Assembly: GCA_021521415.1 (NCBI GenBank)
Contig: JAIQDT010000187.1
Coordinates: 1,302,001 to 1,366,000 of the forward strand
Direction of reading: 5' to 3'
Source of the DNA: Bidens hawaiensis
Lineage: Eukaryota > Streptophyta > Magnoliopsida > Asterales > Asteraceae
Length of the DNA stretch: 64,000 nucleotides
Shown here: positions 45,201 to 55,932 of the stretch, piece after piece
How the letters are laid out: each line of letters begins with the position of its first letter
Numbering within the stretch: the first letter of the stretch is position 1
Notes under the pieces: generated by a model
Seen by the model: the letters and a program-made list of their open reading frames with translations, nothing else
Databases searched by the model: none
Told to the model about the DNA's origin: nothing
Translations under genes and position numbers: made by a program

Positions 45201-46376
45201 AACATGATAGTTTCATGTATCATTAGATAATTTTATGTAAGTGGCACATGAGATATTAGATGAGTTACATAAATATGATCAAAATGATGATTATAGTAAC
45301 TTTATATGCGATACTGATAAATTTTTATCCAAGTTTATTATCTTAATTGCTAGGTGATTTCATTGAGTATCGAAAGAAGATGGTACGAGCAACAAAAATC
45401 TTTGACTAGCGCATTATCACAAATAAACTTTTAACTATTCTATTATTTAGGGCATATGATTGTTTTAATTTTAAGTGGACATTTTTTGTGATAGGCTATA
45501 ATTGTTTGTGAGACTAAATTAGGTACTTTTATATACCAATGTTTACATGCATAAGAGAGAGAACAGTTTTACAAAGATTTAAGACTGTTTTACTATAATT
45601 TTGGTTCAAGCAGTTTCCAAGTTTCATATTTAATTTCGCATGAAGTGTGTAGGTTATGTTAAAATAATTATTTATACCAATCATGAAAAATTAAGGTAAT
45701 ACTTGTTCTTAATTTTATAAACACTATTAGCAACCTAAATTTTAAATTCTACAGCTTGTGAAGTTGAGAAACTTAAAACTTTTTATACTATCTTCTAAAT
45801 CATGTTTATTGATTTCAGAATGTAGTACAACAACACATCATCGTAACTATTAAATATACAAACTTGCAATTTAGACCTCATGTTCATAAGTTTGAATTTT
45901 AATTTTCTGTACTTTTAAAGTTTTTATTTTTGTTATCAAGTAGTAGATATCAAGCTGTTAAAAAAAAGGATGTAAATCTCAAGTTCCAAACTTCCAATGA
46001 TCACACAAAGTTTATATCGAATATGTCAACAAGTTCCACATATGTTCATATAAACTTTCAGTATGTATATTTCAACATATTAAGCTTTGAAATAAAAAGG
46101 GAGCTTAACCCACTTTTCTCAATGAGTGTTTTCATGGTGCCATGCACTCCATATAAAATACATATTTCATAGATGTGGCACATGTATTTTTATGGTGTTA
46201 AAGATGGTGATGTATTGAACTTAGCCACTTGATGGGTTTAACAATAGATATTATTGATAAAAATATCAATCGATGACATTGATATCTTAAATATTTTGAA
46301 ACTTGAAATTGAGTGTTCAAAACAAGGGGTCATATTGTGTATCGACCGTGCTACCGGTATTGAACATTCTATTGCT
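42225..46376. other. AT-rich intergenic region
   Basis: No supported gene. A 161-codon frame at 43600-44085 is the longest; it is Cys/Phe/Leu-rich with hydrophobic runs, and I find no motif or start context. 42960-43180 is somewhat GC-richer with CTAACCCTAACCC-like words. A strong hairpin lies at 45119-45158. The frame at 45930-46172 is unsupported. Confidence 0.4.
45119..45158. repeat. hairpin, 15-bp stem
   Basis: ATGATAATTAAGTGCT pairs with AGCACTAATTATCAT apart from one bulged A, with a 9-base loop. Too short for a named element. Confidence 0.75.
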
Positions 46377-46378
46377 AT

Positions 46379-46494
46379 TGCTTTTACAAAAGTGATCGGT
46401 TTAATAGTGCTACTGGAAGCTTCATCGATACATTGTATATATTTCTCTTGCTTTTACAAAAGTGATTGGTTTAGTAGTGCTACTTGATGCTTCG
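46379..46494 (+). repeat. 70-bp direct duplication
   Basis: TGCTTTTACAAAAGTGAT-CGGTTTAATAGTGCTACT recurs 70 bases later with a few changes. Confidence 0.8.
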
Positions 46495-46661
46495 TTCGTA
46501 GTACAGTTTGAGAAAACCAATCCAAGCTTGTCATTGGGATAACTATTGGATACTTAATTACAAGACACTCAAAACACAAATACTCTAGCTTGTTATATTT
46601 GTAGGGCTCCGTTTTGTTAGTTAGTTTTTTGTATTTGTTTGAAATATTCACGATGTAATTT

Positions 46662-46985
46662 TGTTAGTATGTCGGTTTTCTTTTATATATGTTTGAGCCC
46701 AAGGTCATATAAGTTGTGTCTAATGGGCCTTAAATAATATAAGTGAACATGGCATTGCTTCACCTATAAAAGGTGAAGCATGCACATGTCAAACTAACAT
46801 TTTGAGAAATATCTTATCATTTCACCAACTCTTCTCTCTACTCTTTCTCATATCTTACCACTTCGGGTAATAACTCACAAAAACAAGATCCGAGATCTCG
46901 GTTGGCTACAAGTGATTTCCGCTAGCGTGTAGTTAGAGATTGATTCAAGAACTTATAGTTGTTTGAACCGTATATAGGACCTACA
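46662..46985 (+). repeat. copia LTR with TATA palindrome (plus strand)
   Basis: Runs from TGTTAGTATGTCGG to GACCTACA, 324 bp, with a primer-like TAGTATCATAG just after. It shares the GAGATCTCGG and TGATTTCCGCTAGC blocks with 41335-41678. No gag follows; 46999-47300 is leader-like and the element is truncated. Confidence 0.65.
46756..46780 (+). promoter_or_regulatory. TATA box in a hairpin loop
   Basis: TGCTTCACCT and AGGTGAAGCA form a perfect 10-bp stem; CCTATAAAAGG spans the loop and is a strong TATA sequence. Confidence 0.65.
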
Positions 46986-46987
46986 AA

Positions 46988-46998
46988 TAGTATCATAG
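46988..46998 (+). other. primer-site-like sequence
   Basis: TAGTATCATAG, diverged from TGGTATCAGAG, two bases after the LTR end. Confidence 0.45.
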
Positions 46999-47501
46999 TT
47001 TTCGGCTCTACTAGTTGTAGTTCTTGGGTTACAACCTTGGATTTTGTTCTTGTTTGTATGTTGAAGACTTGTGTTCAAATGTTAAAGTGGGTCTACGGGT
47101 TCGCATGTTGTTGTAGTTGGGTTTGCAAGCTTGAAATAAGGTTGTTTAAAGTATTTGGGCTTGAAAGAAGTGTGTTCTTAAAAGTGTTTAGATTCAAGAA
47201 GATTGTGTGATTTAAGCTTCAAAGTGTGTGTTTCTATATCTACAAGTGTTCATCGGGTTTCATTCGTGTTTCCATAAATAGCTAAAAGAGTACTTGTTTT
47301 TAAAGACGTACAAAGAGTGAAAATTGTACTTGCTGGAAAAACCATTCGAATCGAGTTTAGAAACCAATCTAGTCGAAATTCAAAACCAATTGATTCGATT
47401 TCTTTTTCAGTTCGATTTGATTCATTTTCTCATTCGATTCGAGTCAAATCTTATTCGATTCGTTTACCTATTCGATTCTATTTCAATTCGAACTGTTTGT
47501 A
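46999..47501. other. element leader and ATTCGATT-rich stretch
   Basis: No gene. 47340-47490 is built of ATTCGATT/TTCGATTCGA words, resembling interiors of hAT-type MITEs; no ends or duplication found. Confidence 0.4.
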
Positions 47502-48262
47502 TGTAACAATTCGGGTTTTCTCATTTTATTTTGTAACCGTTGCCCGACCTTTTTATATGTTCGGGCTATCCTATCAATAAAAATATCGCAATTATCAAGA
47601 TATTACAATTGCGACCCTAAACTAAACTCTTAACCAATTGTGTTCCCCTCTTCATACTCCAGGGACTATATTGAAAATTCTGGATATTATAATATCTAAC
47701 CCGTTTACCCATCAGTTCAATCCATGCCCGTGACCCGATTTGTGAACTCATATACCCAACCACTTAACTTGGACCTCAATTCTCGTCACCAACATGGAAA
47801 TTGTATCAATAGATATGTTATTCATTCCTTAATCGGCATGTCGACACCCCTAATTATGTTATATTGATCAAAACGGATTCGTATTGCTTATTATACTAGC
47901 CGACACCAACTCGTTCATAATATACATGTTAACGAACATTATAATTCAATTAAACATACATTTATAATCATCTAACCCTCGCCGTCCTAACCCCTATACT
48001 TAATTACATTATCAACAGTGTTTGATTGGGTGTTCATAAGAGCGTATAGCCGGCTACTGATTCTCCTAATTAACCCGTCATATAACATTATAAGAGGTAA
48101 TTTATTATTGTTTTGAATTTGTCTTTGATCAGTAAACGTAAACCCTAATTAGTTGGATTAACATTAACGGATTAAGCTGATTGATTATTTAGGGTTTATG
48201 TGAATTGGGTTTTTGTTCTGTTAATATATTATTTTTAGTTTATGGTTATTAAACGAGTTAGC

Positions 48263-48283
48263 CACCAGCCTAGATGGCTGGTG
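48263..48283 (+). repeat. hairpin at the tRNA-like position of LTR copy B
   Basis: CACCAGCC-TAGAT-GGCTGGTG, at the place where copies A and C carry A/B-box-like sequence. Confidence 0.6.
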
Positions 48284-48989
48284 CACCCTCGCTTAAACCT
48301 TTCCGGTCCGTCTTTTTAGCTATTATTTTTGTTATTTTTGTATTTTAAGCATTTATTAATTAATAATAATAATAATAAAAAAGGTTAAACAAACTTTATT
48401 TTATAAAAACCGACAAAATTAACATGTTGTTTTCGCATCTTGGTTAAAATCCTTATGTATGTACATATATATGTGTGTATATATATATAGATATAATATA
48501 ATTTGATTTAAAATCTAAATATGAAAGGTTTTATATAAATAAAAATAGTTATAAATATATTAATAATACTACTAAATAGATAACCAACCTTTTTATATAA
48601 ACATATATTTTATATATGTATTTTATTTATGATTATAAATATAATGTAATTTAAAGGTATAAAATATGATAAAAGATTTATAGTTAAAGAAAAGTAATAA
48701 AATTTGTAATAAATCTAAGTAATATTTAATTATCATAAGAGAAAATTAGCATTTGCCTCCCTGGAATATATCGTCGCGAGATGGATTGACCGCTGAAAAA
48801 TAATTTGCGCATGTTGTACCGTTGTTAAATTTTGGCGGGCTCAGTGCGTGCCCTTCTGTCGGTTGACCATTCTTTTGACCTGTGTAATGACTAATATGCC
48901 CTTTTCAGTAGCGCAATTAGAAGATCTGCGTTTCATATAATTTACAAGTGTACCCCCAACTTAATTCCCTCCTAAATTTAAAATACCCG

Positions 48990-49410
48990 TTTTTTTATAA
49001 ACATTTCACCCGAACCGACCCCGAAAACAACCAAACGAACCGATATATTTCATTTTTTTATAAATTTTTCACCTGAACCGGCCCCGAAAACAAACAAACG
49101 AACTGATATATTTAATTTTTTATAAACTTTTCACCCGAACCGACTCCAAAAACAACCAAATGAACTGACATATTTCCTTTTGTTATAAACTTTTCACCCG
49201 AACCGACCCCGAAAACAACCAAACGAGCCGATATATTTCATTTTTTATAAACTTTTCACCAGAACCAACCCCGAAAACAACCAAACGAACCGACATATTT
49301 CATTTTTTTATAAACTTTTCACCTGAACCTAACCCGAAAACAACCAAACGAACCGATATATTTCATTTTTTTCACCCGAATCGAACCCGAAAACAACCAA
49401 ACAAACTTGA
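48990..49410. repeat. tandem repeat, seven 62-bp units
   Basis: Each unit contains TTTTCACCCGAACCGACC, CCGAAAACAACCAAACGAAC and GATATATTTCATTTTTT. Units differ by a few substitutions. Confidence 0.9.
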
Positions 49411-49830
49411 ACCCGAACCCAAACACAATGAAGATAAACATTTATTTTATATATATAACACGAACACAATACACAACAAAATACATACATACATATAACA
49501 AAACACCCGAATTATAAACTTCTGGATTTTACATATAACTAGCCGAACCCGAACTCTACAGAAGGAGACGCGGGCCGAGAGTCCACCTCCTACGGAAGGC
49601 GAATCGGGCTTGGCCTGCGAAAATAACCAAAAAACGAACCAAAATTCTACAAATCCGGACTCGAAGATTAACTTCAATCGGGACTCCAAAGAGAGCCCGA
49701 TTGTAGTGGACATTGAAGATAAAAACCATTGTAGTTCTAGTTGACGGGTGCGACGGGGAGCCGGGAAGTGCGACGGTGGTGATGTGTGAGGCCGGCGGTG
49801 AGGTGTGAAGGTGGAAGGAAGGAAGATGGT

Positions 49831-50126
49831 GATATATATATATATATATAGAGAGAGAAAATGGTTCAAATAAGAACAAGGAGTTTCCTAAGAATGGTAA
49901 GAACCAACAATTTTTTGACATTTGGCATTACAAACTATGGTGAAAGAATAAATCTAAGAAACTATGTCGGTTACAATGGTGAAAGAGTAATTCTAGGAAA
50001 CAAGTGTCGGTTTTTGGTAGTTTTAAATCTCAACCATTGATCAACATGATCCAATGGCTATGATTTATTCCTAGTCTTCATAGGAAACTACTTATTTTTA
50101 GGATAACCCTCCCCTATATATATATT
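49831..50126. repeat. insert within a TA microsatellite
   Basis: TATATA runs at 49832-49850 and 50115-50126 flank 264 bases starting GAGAGAGAAAATGG and ending GGATAACCCTCCCC. Small Helitron-like or MITE-like elements often sit in TA runs; type not determined. Confidence 0.4.
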
Positions 50127-51224
50127 ATGATGGTGAGTAGGTTAAGTATTGGGAAGGTGGAGGGAAGGGTGGAGAAAGAGTGTGGAGGAAGAATGTGGAG
50201 GAGAAAGAATACCCGGTGATGATCGGACTGCCATTTTCACGACAAGCCGGTTTTTCGAGCTCATGAAGAAGATAATAAACATAATGGCACAGTTATATCA
50301 CCTACTTTTATATTTTTAAAAAGTCTAAAACACCCTCCAACTTAACGGAGGTTAACGGAAAGATCTAACGGAATGGTACATACTGACCCGCCCAAATTAA
50401 ACAACGGTACGACATGCACAAATTCTTTTTCAGTGGTTATTCCATCTCGCGACGATATATTTCAGGGAGGCAAATGCTAATTTTCTCTTATCATAATAAT
50501 ATTAACCAATTGTAACATCCTATTTTTGAAAAAAAATAAATAAAAAAAAGAAATTTCGTTTATTTAATAACGTGTCGTTATTCAGTTTAGATAAATGAAA
50601 TAGTGTTGGCTTGGACATTAAAAGATTGAATAAGGGATGGTGATGGGTCTTAGGTTCATATGCTTTAGGATATATAAACCCCTTAAACCTCCAAAAAAAC
50701 CCTAAACTCTCATTTTTATCATGTAGCCACCATAACACACCCAAAACACACACAAACAATCTCCTATATCCCGAACCAAGATCCGAAGGAAAAGACCCGA
50801 GCTCGTTGGTGTTAGAACCTCGTGATGAGCAAGACATACATCAAGCCTAGATCATGTTCGTGAAACCGATTCGTTTGAGGTACGTTTTATAACGAAAACT
50901 TATGCACGACTCGTTTAATATTCCTATATCTATATATAAATGGTAAAAAAAATCAAATGCAACGATTCTCGTTGAAATTCATAAACATTTATTAGGTTAA
51001 TTAATCAAACATTAAGCCATATACTTTTATCAATCAAATGCACCATTTAAACGCGATGTTTGGGCGATTAGGGTTTGTAGGCGTTGGGTGTACGAGTAGA
51101 ATGATACTAAATTCGTGTTATTTTATCAAGATTTGAAGGTAAATTGAAAATATGGTGTCTGTTGACTATTATTGTTCATATCAATTTTGACTTTGACAAC
51201 TTGAGTCAACGATTGGATAATATC

Positions 51225-51570
51225 TGATATCCATTCGTTATGATAAACGAATGGCTGATCATTCGTTAAGCAGTCATAGAGAATGAGATATATTCGTATG
51301 TTCTGGTAACGTATGAGCCTTCCATTCGTCCTATAGAAGTCACGAATGACCTTATTCATTCGTTATCCATTCATTCGCCATGAGAAGACAGCGAATGGAA
51401 CCATTCGTTATAGATACATTCGTGTGCTCATGTAACGAATGAACCTTCCATTCGTCTCAAAGAAAGCACGAATGACCTTAGTCATTCGTTATGAACTCAT
51501 TCATCTCGTTAAGACTCAGATCAAGCCATTCGTTATAATGAATGGGATCATTCGTCATAACGAATGGGAT
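51225..51570. repeat. array of CATTCG/CGAATG words
   Basis: About 18 copies of the word or its complement in 345 bases, many as ATTCGTTATnnACGAATG-type dyads. Confidence 0.85.
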
Positions 51571-52109
51571 AACGAATGGTGCTTACCCAGAATAACATAT
51601 ATATATTTAATGAGACTTGGTTTTTTATGAAACTTTAGCTCGACCCCAACCAGGGGCTCTGCCCCTTGGACCCTGCTAGGGGTTGCCACCCCTAGACCCA
51701 GCTGCCAGGGGTGCTGCCCCCGGACCCCCGTTCGTCGAGGGTTATATTAAACTAGAAATACGATATGCGTAGTGATAATTAAATTAATATGTGTAATTGT
51801 TATACAGTTTGTCGCGCCCAGCTAAATAGAGGAGTTACCATTAACTCGGAAAGGAACCGAGCTTAGGTTAGATTCTAGCCCCACTTCCTTATTATGTTTT
51901 CGGTGTTGTGTGCATACTCAATGTGATTAGTTAATACACTTACCTTAAGTGGTAAGTGTATGCTAAGTGAATGTTTATGAATGATGTATGTATGATATAT
52001 GAATGTCTATGAATAATGCATGTATAATATATGAATGATCTAGAAAAGATTAAGAGTATGTATGAAAGTATATAAATATAAAAGAAAAGGAAGGCATGTA
52101 TGAATTGAC

Positions 52110-52280
52110 GATAAGAGGGTGGCAGACCCTAATAATATCTGTGAAAGAGGGTGGTAGACCCTAATAATATTTGTGAAGGAGGATAACAGACCCTAGTAAT
52201 ATATGTGAGGTTATAGGGCGAAAGACTTTTTAAGGGTGGCAGACCCTAATAATATCTGTGAGGTTACAGGGCGAAAGGCT
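52110..52280 (+). repeat. tandem CAGACCCTAATAATATCTG units
   Basis: Four units, spacing about 30-45 bases, interspersed with GGTTATAGGGCGAAAG. The same array is found at 33850-33990. Confidence 0.85.
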
Positions 52281-53557
52281 CTTTAAAACGTATAAGTATG
52301 TAAAGTATGAATTATATATAAAGAAAGAAAGAAAGAAGTATAAATTTACGTGTGTACGAAAGAAAGATAAGCATGTTAAGTAAGTAATATGTATCTGCGG
52401 ATACGTATGAGTAAGTATGTGAATGTATTGTATGTTACCTGCTTTAACTAGAACTCACTCAGCGTAGCTGACTTTTAGTATGCACGCAGGTTAATAAACT
52501 GAAGCAGTTAGCTTGAGGGGGAGACATGGCAGGATCTGAAGAAGCTGGCATCTGCAGAAAGATTTGGCATGATGTTAATAAGATGTTTTATGTTATGTTT
52601 TTATAGACAATTTTGAATGTTTGTAACGAATGATTAAAGTTTTATTTATTCCGCGAAAGTTTTAATTAACTATTATATTTAGAAATGTGTTTATGAGTAA
52701 ATCCAATACCAAAGTAAACGGGGTCTTACACCAATCATCAATATTCCCAACTCTCTTTCAAACCGTCATCTATTTATATTTATTTTTCTGCAACTATTCT
52801 TTATTAGGTTATATGGTCAGAGCTTGATCTACCGTTATTTTTATTATCAAACCTTTACCTCCTTGCTCATTTGATAAGGTGAGTATTTCACTCCCATATT
52901 TTACTCATTTTAAATCTTTTGGGGACATATGCGTAACTTAAATATTTGCATATTGTATAGTATTCAATGGCAACTTTTAATCCATGTGTGTATATCAGTT
53001 TATGTCTAACTTCTTGTTTGCTTACTTGCTCTATTTGATCGTATTCGGAGAGGTCCATCATAATCACAGTAATAGTATAATCATACGACCGTCGTAGTAG
53101 CCAATGCCCACTTCGCAAGGCAACAGTTTTACCGACAATTTATTATTTGCTCATTGGTTAAATTGGTTATCTCACAGGAACAATTTTCATTTTCTTTTAT
53201 ATTATATTATATCTCACTTAACTGGTGTTTTACTCACTGAACCTCGTATTGACAAAATTATTTGTATTTTATACGCATATGTAGGTCATCGTGTGAACTG
53301 ATTTATCAAGAAGTATTGAAGGACTTAGGATTTGCTATGCTAGAGAAAGATTAGCAAGACTTAAATTTAATTTGAACTATTTATTTCATTGTTTGCTTTA
53401 TTTATGAATGATGTACTTGTTTTATTTGGATTTTATTGAATATTATAATTAAATAAATAGATATTGTCATTTTAATTATTGCATGATAGTACCTTGAGAG
53501 CTGTGAGCAATCAGTTCACTCCCCCACATTTTCGCCTTAGGTTGGGATGTGACAGAT

Positions 53558-53569
53558 TGGTATCAGAGC
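53558..53569 (+). other. primer binding site, initiator tRNA-Met
   Basis: TGGTATCAGAGC, the classical sequence, three bases after the LTR end at 53554. Confidence 0.85.
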
Positions 53570-54652
53570 TGAAGGTTTAAAATAGGTCGTTAGTGGTGCC
53601 TTGGTAACATGCTTAAGAGCCCCATACATGCTTACTTTTTTGCCTTATGTGTTTTATTTAATTGTTTACTGCTTTCTTATTTAATAATTATTTTTGATTA
53701 TTATATTATTGTAATGCACACACACACAACTCCGAGACTATGCCTCAACCTAAAAAATAAATTTTTATTTAATTTTAAAAATCAATTAGATTGTCTTTAT
53801 TTTTGGGAAATTCCTTAAGAAATCCCTAGTGTTGTTTTTACTCCAATCACCTTATGGCTAGGTTGTGTGACATGTCATGTAGTAACTGGAAGAGGGTAGA
53901 GAACTGTGAGTCGGGCCTTGGTAAACCGGATCCGAGAACCAAACGTAAGACGCTATTCGTTACCTGGAGGATAACCTGACCACAGTACTTGATCTTATAG
54001 GCCAAAGCGAGACACAACGATCATATGACTGACACCCTAACACCCTAGGTTGTCAAACGTAACCACATTAGGGGTTGCATTCCTTATATTTTTAAACCGA
54101 ATTCTCGGTGGTTCGTGGCTAAATTCGGTAACTTTTCCGATTATCGTGTTATACTGTTTTTAAAAGGTTAGTTGGATACCCCGACTATCCATTTCCCAAC
54201 TTGTTTTGTGTTTTTGTTGGAGTAATCATATGTGGTGTTTCACGAGATACTCCAACTACCCACATTTTTATTTCGTTATTTAAGTCGGTACAGTTAAAAT
54301 GTCATGGAACGCTCATGGGTCACCCAACTTCATTGTATTAATAATTCGTTAATTAGTTGGTAGAGTTAAAATGTCATGTAACGCTCATGGGCCGTCCAAC
54401 TCCATTACTTTTGTTTGCTAGTTTTGTTGGGCCATTCAAATTGTCATGGAAAGCTCATGCGAGGCCAACACTCACAAATATATTCCGTTAGTTTATTGTA
54501 AAATTAACTTAATCAAAAAAAAATTTAACTTTTAAACTAACCCCATCTCCACATCTAGTTATCTCACGTTAACCTCATTAGTTGCGTCAACTCATAAATA
54601 TTTACACATATGACCCATCATCTTATAATTATTTATTTTCTTTTCCCGTAGA
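53570..54652 (+). other. leader of the Tekay-like element B
   Basis: No gene. GTCATGTAACGCTCATGGGC-like units recur near 54300, 54370 and 54445, as in copy A. A CA microsatellite lies at 53716-53728. Confidence 0.55.
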
Positions 54653-55932
54653 ATGTCTTCGTTCAGAAATCACTGTCGTCACCAACGTTCATATGGTTCT
54701 CACGATCGCCGCGTGGCTGCTAGAATCACGAAGGAGTTTGCTGCTACTATGCCCACATTCATAACCCAAATCCAAGCCTCAACTCTAATGGATCTGCTAC
54801 TTCGACTGCACCGAACAACTATGACTTTCGTAACTTTTTGAATACCAAACCTACTTCATTTCCTGGTGAGGAAAATGCCACCAAGTTGCTGCAATAGTTC
54901 GAGAAGATGGAGAATGTGTTCATCCACTGTGAATGCCCAGACGCCAAACGGACTAAGTTTGCCTCAAGCGGTTTTTAGAACCGAGCTATCACATGGTGGA
55001 ATGCCTTGAAGGCCGACCAATGACCTAATTTGGTTGTAGCCATGCCTTGGGATGACCTCAAAGAAGCAATTAAGAAGGAGTTCTGCTCTGATCATGAGCT
55101 GCAAAGGCTTGAGACTGAGTTTTGGGAGCTCAAGCAAGTTAATGGGGATAACTCCACCTACTCTAACCGCTCTGTGAACTTAGCGGTATCGTACCCCCAT
55201 CTTGTAACCCCTAAGAACCGCGACATTCAGAAATACATTCGCGGTTTACCAACCAATTTCCGTGATGTCGTGGTGAGTCGTGACCCCTTAACCATCGGTG
55301 AGGCTATGGACCTAGCTGCTTCTCTCACTGATAGTTATGTTAGGGATGGAACCTTGTCTCGCAAGGATTCCAAGCCTACTCCCGACAAAACTAAAACCTA
55401 CTCATCCACCGATGCTAGAGCTAAACCCAAACCTGCTTACAACAACAACAATAACCACAACAACAACAAGCGTAAGGTCAACCACCAAAACTACTCTGTC
55501 AACCAACCTAATAACCAACATCCACATAACCCTAATGCCCCAAACAACAGAGCCTACACTGGTTCTCATCCCCTTTGTGCCAAATGTAACAGTCATCACC
55601 CTGCTCAATCCCCTTGCCGACTGTGCACCCAATGCAACCATTACGGTCATCTTGCTAACGTTTGCCGTGCACCGCCTGGTTCGCAAGCCGTTCAAACACG
55701 GTCTACACCCCATACTGCTAGACCTGCTACTAATCATGCTCAGCCCGACGTTCCTAATACTCGTGCTTGCTACCATTGTAGAGACCCTAACCATCTTCGC
55801 AACACCTGCCCATTGCTTACCCATGCTCATCAACCACATAAATTGTCATCCCATCCCAACACATCCTTATTCCATTCCCATCTCCGTAATATGCAAGAGT
55901 CATTAGTGGTTTCTCTCCGTTACTATATATAA
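54653..55932 (+). pseudogene. gag of a Tekay/Del-like Ty3/gypsy element
   Basis: Starts at ATG 54653 (MSSFRNHCRHQRSYGSHDRR) in frame 2, shifts to frame 1 near 54785, and has stops near 54897, 54979 and 55021 before a long open stretch from 55030 to TAA 55930-55932. Capsid domain (retrotransposon gag family): LQ*FEKMENVFIHCECPDAK with AITWWNALKA, MPWDDLKEAIKKEFCSDHEL, YIRGLPTNFRDVVVSRDPL. A long Asn/His/Lys/Thr-rich linker (55400-55560) leads to a CAKCNSHHPAQSPC segment and two zinc knuckles, CTQCNHYGHLANVC and CYHCRDPNHLRNTC. No protease or pol follows, so the element is truncated after gag. The protein would assemble the particle and bind element RNA. Confidence 0.85.

Larger units (their letters stand above)
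48739..50487. mobile_element. Mutator-like element (non-autonomous), 1749 bp
   Basis: Both ends begin GAGAAAATTAGCATTTGCC and match over about 120 bases inverted. TTATCATAA stands on both sides (48730-48738, 50488-50496), a perfect nine-base duplication. No transposase. The interior has seven copies of a 62-base repeat (48990-49410), a minus-strand open stretch (49447-49921) without recognisable domain that might be captured sequence, and a TA microsatellite holding a further insert (49851-50114). Confidence 0.9.
50511..52730 (+). mobile_element. solo LTR, 2220 bp, perfect 5-bp duplication
   Basis: Begins TGTAACATCC and ends GGTCTTACA, with CCAAT on both sides (50506-50510, 52731-52735). Features inside: an array of CATTCG/CGAATG words (51225-51570), a C/G-rich block of GGGGCTNTGCCCC type (51640-51740), an ACTTACC-TTAA-GGTAAGT dyad (51940-51962), and tandem GCAGACCCTAATAATATCTG units (52110-52280). 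Candidate TATATAAAC near 50671. Open frames (50520-50837 and 51126-51359, both minus) have no protein features. Confidence 0.9.
47502..53554 (+). mobile_element. Tekay/Del-like LTR (copy B), interrupted twice
   Basis: Starts TGTAACAATTCGG and ends GTTGGGATGTGACA before a primer site. Removing the MULE and the solo LTR with their duplications leaves about 2.07 kb, close to copy A. Shared blocks with copy A include CCCGACC...TTCGGG near the start, AAAACCGACA, CTGTGTATATCAGTTTATG-like text, and CCTTGAGAGCTGTG...CCTTAGGTTGGG at the end. Confidence 0.75.

Noticed and set aside
49447..49921. Two overlapping minus-strand frames of 140 and 121 codons
   Set aside because: Within the MULE; include translated TA microsatellite (IYIYIY). 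Possible capture noted, but not called a gene.
55337..55906. 189-codon plus and 145-codon minus frames
   Set aside because: Shadows of gag created by Asn/Thr-rich linker codons; zinc knuckles are only in frame 1.
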